From positions 1 through 64,000 of the forward strand of contig JAOTOM010002670.1 of NCBI GenBank assembly GCA_034440615.1: a stretch of 64,000 nt of DNA, written 5' to 3'. This DNA is from Ashinkailepas kermadecensis (lineage: Eukaryota; Arthropoda; Thecostraca; Neolepadidae). Each line of letters begins with the position of its first letter. Position 1 is the first letter of the stretch. A model generated the notes under the pieces. The model had not been told where the DNA came from, made no database searches, and saw only the letters and a program-made list of their open reading frames with translations. Shown piece after piece: positions 21,601 to 32,625 of the stretch. The position numbers and the translations under genes were made by a program.

Positions 21601-22102
21601 AGTGCTGATGACGCTCCTCACAGCCGAGTCCGTGACTGAGTTTATAAAGGAAGGTCGAGGCCTGGTGTCGATGCTGTTCGGAGAAGAAGCTGTGGCCGAA
21701 TTCGCAGTCGCTGTGGCTGACAACTGGCGACGCATGTGTGGCGCTCGTGATGGTTGTGTGTCGAACGGGGCAAAGCTGCAAGCTATGGTGGCTACCAGCT
21801 CCGGTGTCTGCCAGAAACTCCTGGCTGCATTCATGTGTCTCACCCCTCACAGCATGGGAACTGAACGAGCCGTATCACACTATAACCAGATAAAGTCAAG
21901 TCATCGTCTCAACACTATGATGGACACAGTTCTCGGCCGTATGCTTGTGTCAATGAATGGGACAGGAGTTGGCCGCTATGACCCGAGACCTGCCGTCGCT
22001 CACTTCCTGCAGAAGAAAGAACGCCGTTGGGGAAACCCGACGCCTGAAGTGTACATGAAGCAGGAGTTCGCAAAGGGCTTCTATCGCTCTGGGGCCGTGT
22101 GA
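18642..22102 (+). CDS. hAT-family transposase, three exons (18642-18757, 19032-19411, 19971-22102)
   Basis: The transposase cuts and pastes the surrounding element. Exon 1 has ATG at 18642, a PVKKKRK nuclear-localisation-like motif (residues 6-12) and SILQFFK at its end. The donor GTAAGT at 18758 and acceptor TTTGTAG at 19031 restore Lys-39. Exon 2 codes an eight-fold GSQQPSAS(A/V)RPAG(D/A) linker. GTAAGT at 19412 and acceptor CTCCTGCAG at 19970 restore Gly-166. Exon 3 has Cys-x2-Cys (CEVC) with later His residues (HLLGRPHH), a BED/TTF-like finger. The RNase H-like core then has Asp in QVDGS (about 383), Asp in MTDGE (about 449), the hAT CVCH motif (about 478-481) and Glu in GTERAVS (about 797) within the C-terminal dimerisation region. 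Total 875 codons with no stops or frameshifts. It may also be a domesticated gene, but the terminal repeats argue for a transposon. Confidence 0.85.
19045..19380 (+). repeat. 8 x 42-bp in-frame minisatellite within hAT exon 2
   Basis: Eight units each code 14 residues (GSQQPSASARPAGD with A/V and D/A variants). Units vary mostly at single bases and the length is an exact multiple of three, so the frame is kept. The units give an uncharged-to-basic Ser/Pro/Gln/Ala linker likely to be disordered. Confidence 0.95.
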
Positions 22103-22289
22103 AGTAGAGCTGCAGAGATGTGTGCTTGCCACCGCTCCGATCGGCTTGCTGTTCGGCATCCGATCGGCATTGTGTCGATTCATATGCTTTTCAGTGGGCC
22201 CTCGCCTCCCCCTCCCGGACAGTCCTCCCGAGTCGTCTCCCTTCCGGTCAGCCCCAGAGCCGTTTTTTTTTTAAATTATAAAATATCAA

Positions 22290-22301
22290 AATAAAAATAA
22301 A
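22290..22301 (+). terminator. Polyadenylation signals of the hAT gene
   Basis: Two consecutive AATAAA hexamers lie 188 bp after the transposase stop codon and inside the right terminal repeat. Confidence 0.5.
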
Positions 22302-22431
22302 TATTAAATTTTGGTAGATCGAAAATAAAGTGGCCTAAATCCGTGGAGAAAATTGAAAATGGTGGTAGGTTGGGTTCATCTGGGGCCGCAAGTGCGTCCC
22401 CCAACCTCAGACTTGTGGCGGACCACATATG

Positions 22432-22466
22432 TTCCACCCCAGGGAAATTCTCTTAAATAGGCCCTG
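22432..22466. repeat. hAT right terminal inverted repeat
   Basis: 35 bp, beginning TTCCACCCCAG and ending AAATAGGCCCTG; inverted relative to 18019-18052. Confidence 0.8.
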
Positions 22467-23075
22467 GTCTAACTGGCCTAGAAGAAGCTATGTTTTCAAG
22501 GACTGTTGTATGTCAATGTAGGTAGGTACCTAGGTACATGTTTGGAGAAATAGGCTGCTCCTAGATTTTTGGAATCCAGAACACTATCCTCTCCAGAAAA
22601 TTGTTTGTTTTCATCTGGAGGTTGAATCTCCTAAGTTACCTCCTAAGTTTGACAATGAGCTGCTGTGATCAAGTAAAAGTGCTCAAAATTCACCGAAAGG
22701 GGGTGCAAATTCAGTTACGATGCATAAGATTTGAACAAAAATACTCTCCATACTGGATGACTACAAAATATTCCTCTCAACATGCAAGATTACAATGCAC
22801 AAATCCAACCTTGCCTATGCATGACACGAATATGTGTCGGAACAAATGTTCACTGGAAAGAACAGTACAATATTAATAAGATTAGTAGACTTAGATTAAT
22901 AAGTCAGCGGAAGATGAATATATTTGCTTGTAGAGGAAGCAAAATAAAAGTAACAATTGCGTATGATTTGAGAAAAGTCTTCTGCAACCATATTGATACC
23001 ATATTAAAAAACCTTCGGATGACGTCATGCGGGCTTGAAGATAAACTTCGATCTACCTTCTAGTAAAGGTATCTT
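22467..23075. other. No gene seen
   Basis: Sequence between the hAT element and duplicon B. It contains GATGACGTCATGC (a CRE-like palindrome, about 23019) and no convincing coding frame. Confidence 0.5.
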
Positions 23076-23429
23076 GATTATAACCTTGATTTATTTTTAA
23101 CTTGCTGGTGTCTGTTGTTTCCTGGTGGGTAGTGGTGACCAGTGGTGACTATCTTCGTTAAATATTGGTGCAATGCATGCTTTCCATTTTTGGTGCTGTC
23201 ACTGCTATGCCCTCAGTCAGTGATTGCAGAAACTGTTTGTGGAGTCGCTGAACAGGCACACCAGTCGGTATCCTTGGATGTTCATTGTTGTCCATGATGC
23301 CTTTCTAACTTCTGTACATTTTGATTTAATTCAAAACGTTTGAGTTCCAATTGTTATGTTAAAATTTTCAAGAATTTATGGTCTGTAATCAAGTGCATAA
23401 CAGACATATTTTGCATGTGTTGTATCTTT

Positions 23430-23655
23430 AAAAACAGCATAGACGTACATAAGAAAAGAGGGCTTGCTTTTCAGTATTCCAGGGAGGGCTGATCAACAGA
23501 TTTTGTGGGAAAGTGGTTTGGTGTTCAGTGTGCAACCGAGTAGGGCCCTTGTGGCTCATTGTTGCACTGATCTTTTATGTCTTTATTTATGTATCCAAGA
23601 AGGGCCAGTGTGGCTCATAGTTGCACTGATCTTTATGTCTTTATGTCTTCATTTT
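23430..23655 (+). mobile_element. CR1-like LINE 3' end fragment, copy B
   Basis: Equivalent to 88-315: same GGGCCCTTGTGGCTCAT signature and TTTATGTC tail, with the doubled end. Confidence 0.7.
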
Positions 23656-23667
23656 TAAGCACAAAGA

Positions 23668-23743
23668 CAGACAGGAACAAGCAATATAACCCACATGGGT
23701 TGACACACCCTAAAACCCCAATAATCATCACAGACAGGAACAA
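23668..23743. repeat. 50-bp insertion flanked by a 13-bp duplication
   Basis: CAGACAGGAACAA occurs at 23668-23680 and 23731-23743, with 50 bp between containing CCCTAAAACCCCAATAATC. That word is also found in the MITE relic at 3300. Copy C has a single (slightly different) target, so this looks like a tiny retroposed or templated insertion in copy B. Confidence 0.6.
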
Positions 23744-24080
23744 TAATTGCAACTATGGATCACAAGGTCCCTTCCCAGTTGTACTTTGTGGGATACCATG
23801 AACTGGTTCCCCACCAAATTTGCAAATAGCCTATCACCTGAACACTAAAAAGCATTCTCTCTACCTATAATACATGTCAATACTGTTTTATGAATGTTCA
23901 GAATACTGCTACTGACAATGGATTCTGGTGTTAGGTTCCAATGTTCAATGACCCTATTGATAAGGAAATATTGTCTTCACCTTGTACTGCTGTGGTTTGT
24001 TTTAATTTTCATACATTTGGAGATGTAAAATGTGATTCTTCGTTTGTTTTAACGCAATGCTTTTTGACATGGTTAACACT
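23736..24080 (-). mobile_element. CR1-like LINE 3' fragment, reverse, copy B
   Basis: Equivalent to 1886-2205. It ends where the newer CR1-like element has inserted. Confidence 0.6.
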
Positions 24081-24083
24081 ATA

Positions 24084-24431
24084 ATGATGTATAACACTGT
24101 AAATGATGTAGGAAAAGCAAAAACAGAAGAAACAATACAAGAGTATAGGGCTTTGATAGGTAGGCTAGCTGTAAGTAGGAAACGAGGAATGGTAACATCC
24201 ATCCTCCCTATGGTTAACGCAAGCATATAGTGGTACTCGAGGGCCATTGGGCTGAATACCAGGGTGGCCAAGATCTGTAAGGAACTGGGCGTGGAGTCCT
24301 TGGATTTGTGGGGGGATTTCTGGGGGAAGACTGAAATGTTTGCATTAGATGGGTTACATTTGAGCAAGAGAGGAGTTGAATTGCTCAGCAATAGGTATGA
24401 GGAGGCTCTCAATAGGAAACAGGGAAACTAG
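24084..24431 (+). pseudogene. CR1-like ORF1 C-terminal part, SGNH/esterase-type
   Basis: The frame reads RALIGRLAVSRKRGMVTSIL, then (after a TAG at 24228) SRAIGLNTRVAKICKELGVE and WGDFWGKTEMFALDGLHLSK. The D-G-L-H-L motif matches the catalytic Asp/His block of SGNH-type esterase domains known in ORF1 of some CR1/L2 LINEs. The N-terminal part with the catalytic serine is missing through 5' truncation. The frame ends at TAG 24429-24431, about 60 bp before ORF2. Confidence 0.65.
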
Positions 24432-24489
24432 GCAGGTCATGGGGGGATGTAGCTGATAGAGAGAGAAGTCTTGCAAACAAGGGAAGGAA

Positions 24490-27271
24490 TGGTTTATCAT
24501 GTTTTTACGTCAATGCCAGAAGTGTTAGGAACAAAATTGGGGAACTGCATGCTTATATGTTGTCTGAAAAGCTAGATTTGGTATGCATAACAGAGGCATG
24601 GGTTAATGAAAGCATTTTTGGAGACAACTTGCAAGAATTCGAATTGACAGGCTACAACATGCATGCTTATCAAAGGCAGGCAAGGATAGGAGGAGGTATA
24701 CTGTTGTATGTCAGACAAGAAATGAAATGTCATTCCATAGAAGATAGTGTACATGATGGTGTAGAATCCTTGTGGTTAGATATCATTCTGAAAAATGGAA
24801 CAAAATTTAGGGTTGGGGCATTCTATAGACCTCCAGACCAGAATGAAAACACGGACAGGTTGATGCAGGAAGAGATAAGTAGGAGAGTAAAGGAGAGAAC
24901 TGTTTTGTTGGGGAATTTCAACATAACAGGATTGGGAAGCAAAACTATAGGTCTAAACAAATCGGGAAGAAGCTTCATGGATTGTTTTGAGGAGAATTTC
25001 TTTTTTCAAATGATACATGAACCTACAAGGGAAAATGAAATATTAGATCTTGTGCTTACTGATGAGGAAAATGTTGTACAAAATGTGAACATAGGAGAGA
25101 CTTTGGGTAATAGTGATCACAACATTATACGCTTCTCATTGTATGTTGGAAATGTAGGAACCAATAAGACATTGATTCCTAATTTTGCTAAAGGGAATTA
25201 CAATGAGTTCAGGATCTTCCTGAATGAAATTGATTGGGAAGACTTATTGAAAGGCTTAGATGCTTATGAAATGTGGAGAATGATAAAATATAAACTATTT
25301 CAAGGTCAGGATAGGTTCATTCCCAATAGGCAAATTAGATCAACCAGGGTTCAGCTCCCTTCATGACTGACCAGGGAAGTAAAGCATTTACTGGAGTCAA
25401 AGAAGCAGGCATTCAAGAAACTAAAATATGCTAACTCTGAGGTAAACCTCAAATCATATCAAATAGCTAGAAATAAAGTTAGGAGGTGTGTTAGGGCATC
25501 TAAAAGACTGGCTGAAATCAAATTAGCTCGGGAATGTTCAGCAGGTAATGCTAAGAGATTCTTTAGTTTCTACAAATTTAAGGCTATAAAGTGTGGTGTA
25601 GGACCACTGGAGGTAGATGGGGAATTAGTGGTTGATGATTGTGATATTGTGTAATCCTTAAGCAAGCAGTTCTCATCAGTCTTTACTCAGGATAATTCTG
25701 GTAGAATAGAAACAACTGAATCATATGCCATGACAGGTGATAGGTTGGAGTATCTTACAATAACTACAGAAGCTGTAGAAAAGCAGTTGCAGAATATAAA
25801 GCCTAATAAAGCTTCTGGACCAGATGATATATATGCTAGGGTCTTAGTAGAGTGTGCTAAAGCTTTAGCAGTTCCTCTAGGTATACTTTTCAGGTGGTCT
25901 ATGGAATACTCTGAAGTGCCTGAAGATTGAAGAAATGCAAATGTAGTTCCAATTTTCAAAAAGGGAAGTATGAAGTGTGTAGGGAACTACAGGCCAGTCA
26001 GTTTGACCTCAATAGTTTGCAAGGTACTAGAAAAACTGGTTAAACAGAATGTTCAGATTCATCTTGATAGGCACAATCTTTTAAGGGATACTCAACATGG
26101 ATTTTGATCTTGAAGGTCTTGTTTAACTAACCTTTTGGAGTTCATGGAGTATGTTACTAAAGAAGTAGACAATCAAAACAGGATGGATGTTGTGTACTTG
26201 GACTTTAGCAAAGCTTTTGATAAAGTTCCACATAGGAGGCTAATTCATCAACTACAGCAACATGGGATTGTTGGAAAAGTTCTAGGTTGGATTGAAACAT
26301 GGTTGAGGGGAAGGAAACAAAGGGTAATGTTAAATGGATGTAAATCTGATTGGAAGGATGTTCTGAGTGGAGTACCACAGGGCTCTGTTCTAGGGCCACT
26401 TCTCTTTATCATCTTTGTAAATAACATTGAGGTAGGGCTGAGGAATAGAGTGTTCAAATTTGCTGATGACATCAAACTGGTAGGAGTGGCAAACAGTTGT
26501 GATCAATCTAGTAATATTCAACTAGACTTGGAGGACCTAAAAAAGTGGGCTGATCAATGGCAGATGTCTTTTAACTATGACAAGTATAAGGTTATGCATC
26601 TGGGGTCTGGAGATGAGACTTTCAGATATACAATGGGAGGGAGGGAACTGGATGTTATTGAAGAGGAAAGGGACTTAGGTGTGTTGGTTTCAAATGACCT
26701 TAAAGCAGAGAAACGATGTAGCTCAGCTAGGAACAGGGCACTCAGAATGCTGGGACTCATTAATAGAAGTGTGATGTATAAGAGCAAGGAAGTCATGAAA
26801 AAACTGTACTTAGCATATGTGCGACCCCACTTGGAATATTCTGTGCAAGCTTGGAGCCCCTACCTAGAAAAAGATATAGACAAGTTAGAAAGAGTGCAAC
26901 GCAAAGCAACTAAACTCATCAGTGGACTAGGTAGCTTAGAATATGGAGAAAGGCTTGTGGCATTAGATATGTACTCACTCAAGTATAGGAGATTAAGGGG
27001 GGACATGATTGAAATGTAGAAAATTGTTAAAGGACTAGATCAGGTCAATATAAATGGTGCTCTTCAGTTTAAAGTATCACACAGGGGTCACCAACTCAGG
27101 TTAGACAAGTTGAGGTGTAGGACAGTTAAGCGACAGCAGGTCTTCAGTCAAAGGGTTGTTGATCAGTGGAATGGGCTGCCTGCTGATGTTGTGGGGAGTT
27201 CCTCATTGAATGTATTTAAAAGTAGGGTGGACACATTTTTTAGGCAGGAAAATCTTGTTTTTGATTTCTAA
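24490..27271 (+). pseudogene. CR1-like ORF2: endonuclease plus reverse transcriptase
   Basis: One frame runs the whole length without a frameshift. AP-endonuclease: NARSVRNKIGEL, CITEAWVNE, GAFYRPP, a mutated G(N)FNITG in place of GDFN, and GNSDHNIIRF. RT: NYRPVSLTSIVCKVLEKLV, VYLDFSKAFDKVPH, SGVPQGSVLGPLLF and FADDIKLV, then the AYVRPHLEYSVQAWSP downstream block. It ends at TAA 27269-27271. It is killed by stops at 25364, about 25652, 25928, 26105 and 26114 (both in the usual R.GRS stretch) and 27017. The Asp-to-Asn change would also disable the endonuclease. A young corpse: many stops but no indels. Confidence 0.85.
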
Positions 27272-27789
27272 TTTGGATGGAGGGGATAATATTTATGTTA
27301 AATGTGCACGGCACAGACCCCTTTAAGCAGGGGCTATGGTAGCACAATGGGTATGATGGGAGGAGCTTGCAATTGTTGAGGGTGTTATGCAATAGCAAGT
27401 GGATGATGCTAGATAGGCTGGGATATATAGCTTCCTAGGAACTTGGGATTAGGGATTGATTGGGGTGAGAATATGTACATTTCTAGTACCTTTTCTAGAT
27501 AGGCTTAACCCAGATGGGCCCCTGTGGCTCTTATTAAGCCTTAACACTTTATGACTTTATGACTATGCAACCATTCATTTCCACACAAGTGATTACTTTT
27601 AAGTCAATGGCAGTCCATGCAATTGATGTCCTATGCACAATATGGAGGGAACATGCTATGACATTAACAGTATTTTATGAGTTAATGCTGCAAGTATTTA
27701 TACACCTTAATGGGATCGTCCAGGCTGTGGTTTGTCGGTTTGCACCACTATGGTGTCAGGCTGACCAGCTTGGACGGCAGCTTATAAAG

Positions 27790-28292
27790 ACATAAAGACA
27801 TAAAAGATCAGTGCAACTATGAGCCACAAGGGCCCTTCTTGGTTGCACTCTGTACACTGAACCAGTTGTCCATCAAATGTGTAGATCAACTCTCCCTGGA
27901 ATACAGAAAAACAAGCCCCCTATTCTTATAATGATTGTCTATGCTGTTCTTAAAGATGTTCAGTGTGTTGCTACTGACAATGGTTTCTGGCAGCTGGTTC
28001 CAGTGTTCTACTACCCTGTTGGTGAAGAAGGACTGTCTTAACCTTGTCCTGCTGTGATTAACTTTAATTTTGAATTGATGACCTCTAATTGCATCATTTC
28101 TGTTAAATTCAAACAGTTCCCTGAGATAACCCTGTTCCTGACCATGAACAAATTTAAAGACCTCAATGAGATCGCCTCTCGGCCTTCTATATCTAAGTGA
28201 AAACATATTCAATTTCTTCAATCTTTCCTCATATGCCAGGTTGCCCATACCATTCACCATTTCTGTTGCCCTCTAGCTTTGTTGCCCTCAGC
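27790..28292 (-). mobile_element. 5'-truncated CR1-like LINE fragment in copy B
   Basis: Copy A reads CTTATAAAGCTTTG. In B, ATAAAG is present on both sides (27784-27789 and 28293-28298), a 6-bp target duplication. On the minus strand the fragment ends GGGCCCTTGTGGCTCATAG then TTTATGTC units. Confidence 0.85.
27886..28260 (-). pseudogene. CR1-like ORF2 C-terminal 124 residues
   Basis: The minus-strand frame reads NLAYEERLKKLNMFSLRYRR, RGDLIEVFKFVHG, SRTRLRQSFFTNRVVEHWNQ and LPETIVSSNTLNIFKN. This is the conserved C-terminal block after the RT of CR1-like LINEs, comparable to ERLVALDMYSLKYRRLRGDM at 26950. The frame is intact to its stop (YSRES) but only a tail of the protein. Confidence 0.8.
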
Positions 28293-28445
28293 ATAAAGCT
28301 TTGTTGCTTAGAGAAGAAGCTATGTGTGGCTAAACTTACGTTGATATGTGTGGCTGCATGTGGTTTGTCTTGTTTGTATTTACTGCTCAATCAATCAAAA
28401 GTGCAAAAAACACATATGAATAGATAAATCATAGAAGAAATAAAA

Positions 28446-28463
28446 TAACCTAACCTAACCTAC
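28446..28463. repeat. Short AACCT run, copy B
   Basis: Counterpart of 2603-2620. Confidence 0.5.
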
Positions 28464-28527
28464 CCTAGACTAAGATAACATAGCATACATATAAAATATA
28501 TTGTAGCATAATATAATCTGACCTACC

Positions 28528-28821
28528 CTAAACTAACATAACCGGAAAACCAGACCCATCACAAGTAGACATTTCCACCTCAACATTATCAAATCTTGTG
28601 AACATTGCTTGTGCTACTGTTATTGCTAACAGCATTGCAAAGAACTTCCAGCCTTGATTGAAGGCTGTGGGCACATGTGGCCACAAATATTTCTGGTCTG
28701 GATTTAATATGGGATGAAGCCACATATGACTCCATGTCAAAGAGCATTCAATTGAGTGCATGATGTGTTGAACTTCTTCTTCATCACATCTGTGACACAC
28801 CAAGTACAGATATTTATACAC
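28528..28821 (-). pseudogene. Possible zf-RVT-like remnant, copy B
   Basis: Counterpart of 2746-2979, longer (97 codons). CHRCDEEEVQHIMHSIEC is followed by LTWSHMWLHPILNPDQKYLW. Assignment to a LINE C-terminus is tentative. Confidence 0.3.
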
Positions 28822-28983
28822 GATTGACTACATTTGTAGAGTGAAGATTATGATCATGTATTTCTTTGCCAATTGAAACATAATCTTTTGCAGAGAAAAC
28901 AAGTGGTCGCATCATCTTTTTTTACGTTAAAATACACCAGATTAAAATTTGTGCATACGGGCGGTGCTAGCTGGGGTGGTGTG

Positions 28984-29150
28984 GAGGCCGATTGTGACCT
29001 CATTTGACCCTGAAGACATTGACCTGGGATCCCCTAAAACCCCAATAATCAATCAATCATGAAATGTATACCGCATCGAGTTCACTACAGCCGTAATTCC
29101 TCCAAATTGTGTGCTTCTAGTTTCAGATCTTGGGTGGGCGACCCCCCCCC
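28984..29150. mobile_element. piggyBac-like MITE relic, copy B
   Basis: Counterpart of 3262-3440; retains TGACCTCATTTGACC and ATTGACCTGGGATCC. Confidence 0.55.
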
Positions 29151-31758
29151 GATGAACATTATGTGAGAGGCATGTTGACCAGGTATCTTCTGCATTTCCT
29201 ACGGAATATATATATTACAGATATATTGCATATTGCATACAGATATATTACATATTGCAAGCAAGATATTCCTGCGGAATATCTTGCTTGCACTCGAAAT
29301 ATGACGAAATGTGGTGCCTACGGAACCGGGCTGTTGAAATAGACAATTTGAACTGGATATAGATGCAATGCTTCATGGGGTCACAACCCTCACTGTGAGG
29401 TAGGTGTATGACCACCTTGGTTTGAAGATACCAAAATAATTGAATGCCTGCAGAATGATGCCAAGATACCAAAATAATATTACCAATCTTACCAAATCTT
29501 GCCAAGATACCAAAAGAGCTGAATGCCCGCATACCTGAAATTAGGTTGCAGATGATCCTGAAGCTTTAGTGTTGACCAAGTGGCCTTCAGCCATCAATAC
29601 CTTGGGCCGATGCCCCTAAATACATGTCTCATTTACTGGCACAATAAAGAATAAAGTTACTTGGAAATATTGAAGATTGGAAGAAAATAAAGATAGGCAC
29701 CCACCAATGAGTAACCAGTTACCTATATACAAATAAGCATGTGAGTAGGATTTTTATAGTTCTCAAGAGCCTTATCTCTTCAAAGACACACAAATTCCAT
29801 AGAAAGTTGGTTCAAACAGTTTGGTATTATTGTGCTTTGAAATGGCCACAACACAATTTTTACGCACATCTTGCCTCCATAAAGGAAACACATGCAGTAG
29901 GTTTGGTTATGTTAAGTTAATTTAATGGTTTTATGCTGGAATCCTTTTGAAAATTATTTTTAATGCAATTTTGGGAATTTATCTTACTCCAAAAGCAGGT
30001 AATGTTAGGTTTGGTCAGGCTGGATTAGGTTTCTTTTCTAATTGTGAAAATTGTAACAAATGAAATTGTATGATTTTTTTCCTCAAGTTTTATGTTTTTG
30101 TTTTTTCACAAAAAGGGTGGTTAGGTTAGGTTTGGTTATGCTGCATTTTGATTATATTCAATTAAACATTAAATTTCGGGTATTGTACTTAACTCAAAGC
30201 CCCTTTTTTGTTGTTGTTTTGCTTGCAAAATGAAGGGTGGGCTTTTGTGCAGGAAACGGGTGATCCTGTCATCTTAATCACCTCCATACACGTTGTATTG
30301 GAATAATACATTTCAAGAATTCGTTTAACATCATAAAGCACAAATTTACCAAAAGTTCTTCTTGAATATCCCTATTTCAGAATGTGCAAGTAACCATGAG
30401 AGATGCACACCTAATGTGCATCAGTGTTTTTGGAAAAGAAGCCCCTGGGCTAACTTAGGAAACAGTTGGCTGGACTGAACTCGTTCAAGCCTTCGTAGGA
30501 GCTCCATCCTCTACCATTTCTTGGGGAAATCATTTCAATGAGATATGCACTGTTTAAAATCACTCAATTTGATATTAGCATGGCAAATAATGTGGATTCC
30601 TCTGTGATGTAAGTCTATTAGATGTTTAATCATCAGGAGGCAATCACATCTGAACATTATTGTCCATTATATATCTCCCCATCCGGAACCTATTTTTCTT
30701 CCTTTCGTCATATTTTTTGCAAGGAGTGGTGAATGTTTGCTATCTGCATTGTTCAAAAATGTTTTATTTCTGGTGTTATTTTTGTTATATTAATGATTTT
30801 GGTATTTTATGATGGAATAATGTTTATTCAGATATACAAAATTGAACCTAAATTGCTTAAATCTCAAAACTTTCCATTTCCAGCCCTCTCCTAAAGACAA
30901 AATGCATTTAGGCAACATCAAAATACACCAGAAAAAATGGCATTCACAACGCCATTTACTAGTCACTTCTATTGCATCTTTTCCCAGGCAGCATTTCAGT
31001 ATTTAATGTGGAGGACAATTATTCCACATCAAATGTTGAACATAATATACCAAGGTTTGTTGAATATTATTGGATTATTTGGCATTTCTCTTGATTTTGT
31101 ATGCCAAGGGACTAATTTTGTGAAAGGTGTCACATGTTCCCTTGTGATGGACATCTGAGCCCATTCAGATCGTTATGCCTATGTTTATTTTTATTTTGAA
31201 GCGATCTTATATCAAAATTACTAACTGGTCGCCTCTATATTCTCTCTGGTTGTAACATATTCTGTCGGTGACATGTCATCGTACTGCTGTCTCCCTCCCG
31301 CACTGTTTTCAAAGATTGTTCAGAGAAATGCGCCTTTCCAATATGAAGCACAGTGTCCTCCTAATTTATATTGTTCAGTTATAATGAGCATAGGTCAAGA
31401 GTTCTACTACCATGACTTGTGCTAGGGTCGGAAACTGTTAGTTTACATCACAGATCACTTAATGATTTGTATCATCATCATGTATGTAGCTTGGTGTCGA
31501 GGTTAATATTTCTGTAGTAAGGACACATACAAATACACACATAATATTGCCACCCTCTCCACCTTCATGGCTAGTGCTATTGCATTTCATGTGGTCATCT
31601 TGAAGAAGCTGTGAACACTGAGCAATGATTAACTCATTCCCACCTGATAAACCATTAGGCCGTGAGCAGTGGCTTAGTCTGGCTGTCCATCACCACACAA
31701 TCTGACTAACTGGGAACTTTCTATATCTCCAGTGACATCCATATTATACAAGCTAACC
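29151..31758. other. No gene seen; AT-rich duplicon DNA
   Basis: Collinear with 3441-5963. A B-specific GGAATATATATATTACAGATATATTGCATATTGCA tract lies near 29203-29280. Confidence 0.5.
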
Positions 31759-31923
31759 ATGGAAATGGATCCATTACGGCTGCCATCTGTGTCGCCTACT
31801 GTTAAGCTGGAGTTCGACGATGCCGCACCAGATGGCGATGGGGACGCGACGACCCGGCCAGGATGTAAATGGTCCACCTTTCAACGCCTCTGTCTGAACG
31901 TCAAGCGTTGCGACGATGAAATG
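31759..31923 (+). CDS. Candidate first coding exon of zinc-finger gene, copy B
   Basis: Counterpart of 5964-6128 with the same ACCATGG start, the same acceptor-like tract upstream and the same GTGAGC donor (31924). One base change over 165 converts KMEF to KLEF. Its near-perfect preservation, with splice sites, in two duplicated copies supports coding function, though recent duplication could also explain it. It ends in phase 0 and joins 32492. Confidence 0.5.
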
Positions 31924-32491
31924 GTGAGCTGCGGCCCATGAAGCTCACATGTCGTTTTCAAACGCAATCAGAAGCAACGCTGGATGGTGATTTGAGAACA
32001 TTCATGTACATGGCTCAAGTGGAATATTCACCTGAATTGTTTCCACTTGTTGATGAAGCCTGATACTCTTGTGTACCTCAAGATTTGTATCATCTGCATG
32101 AAAACGACATGTGTGTCGTTTTTTTTTATCCGTCTCCCCTGTCACATCTTCTTCAAGAGAGGCACACATGAATGCTCGGCCAGCCGTTGCATGACGTGAC
32201 GTATAACGTGTAGGCAGGGGTGCCATCTTTATGTTCCGGAAGTGGGTGTCACTGCAGATGACCCTTAGGTGGAGCAAATCGTGTTCGTAGTCGGACTAGT
32301 GTGCAATTCCTTACTCGGGAGATGTACAAGGTGCGCTGGTGGTTATACATTCGTACTACCAGCACGGTTGCCGTTTAGGATGCAATACAGAATAGGAATA
32401 TGATAGAATTAAGTACTGTTGTTGGGTTGCGACCAATACCCTGACAAGCGCCACCACCCTGCACGGTCCCGATAACCTTTTTTACATGCAG

Positions 32492-32625
32492 GATGGGCCG
32501 ACTTCTGTCGCCATTGCGATCGATCCTCTGGCGCCTGTGGGCGGGCCGTTGGATGACTTCGCCTCCATTGGCCCGCCATCTCCGCCGCACGACTTCCCTG
32601 GCTTCTCACCTGAAGCTATACGGGG
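32492..32625 (+). CDS. Candidate second coding exon of zinc-finger gene, copy B
   Basis: Counterpart of 6695-6828. Acceptor TTTTTTACATGCAG ends at 32491 and donor GTAAGC starts at 32626. GGPLDD replaces GGPMND; the rest of the peptide is unchanged. It leaves phase 2, compatible with an acceptor ending at 34711 (TTTGCTAATTCAG). Confidence 0.5.

Larger units (their letters stand above)
18019..22466 (+). mobile_element. Autonomous-type hAT transposon, 4448 bp
   Basis: The terminal inverted repeats are imperfect but clear. Left: CAGGACCTATTTT ... CTGGGGTGGAA. Right, read on the other strand: CAGGGCCTATTT ... CTGGGGTGGAA. They enclose one spliced transposase gene. Just inside the left end are further GGGGTGGAA/TTCCACCCC copies (18040-18110), possible transposase binding sites. 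The flanking 8-mers (ATCTTGAG and GTCTAACT) do not match convincingly, so no target duplication is claimed. It lies between duplicons A and B. Confidence 0.8.
24081..27563 (+). mobile_element. CR1-like LINE inserted in copy B
   Basis: Copy A reads GGTTAACACTATGCAACC without interruption (2222-2239). In B the element begins at ATAATGATG and ends in TTTATGACTTTATGACT before ATGCAACC. It is 5'-truncated within ORF1, carries all of ORF2, and has a 3' region with GGGCCCCTGTGGCTC near the end, the same terminal signature as the older fragments. The tail of 8-bp TATGACTT units and the minimal target duplication are CR1-like. Confidence 0.85.

Noticed and set aside
20518..21850. Long minus-strand frames opposite the hAT transposase
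   Set aside because: They are shadows of a GC-rich coding exon, with no domain and no conservation of their own.
18011..22474. 8-bp target duplication of the hAT element
   Set aside because: The flanking octamers ATCTTGAG and GTCTAACT agree at only three positions, so no duplication is claimed.
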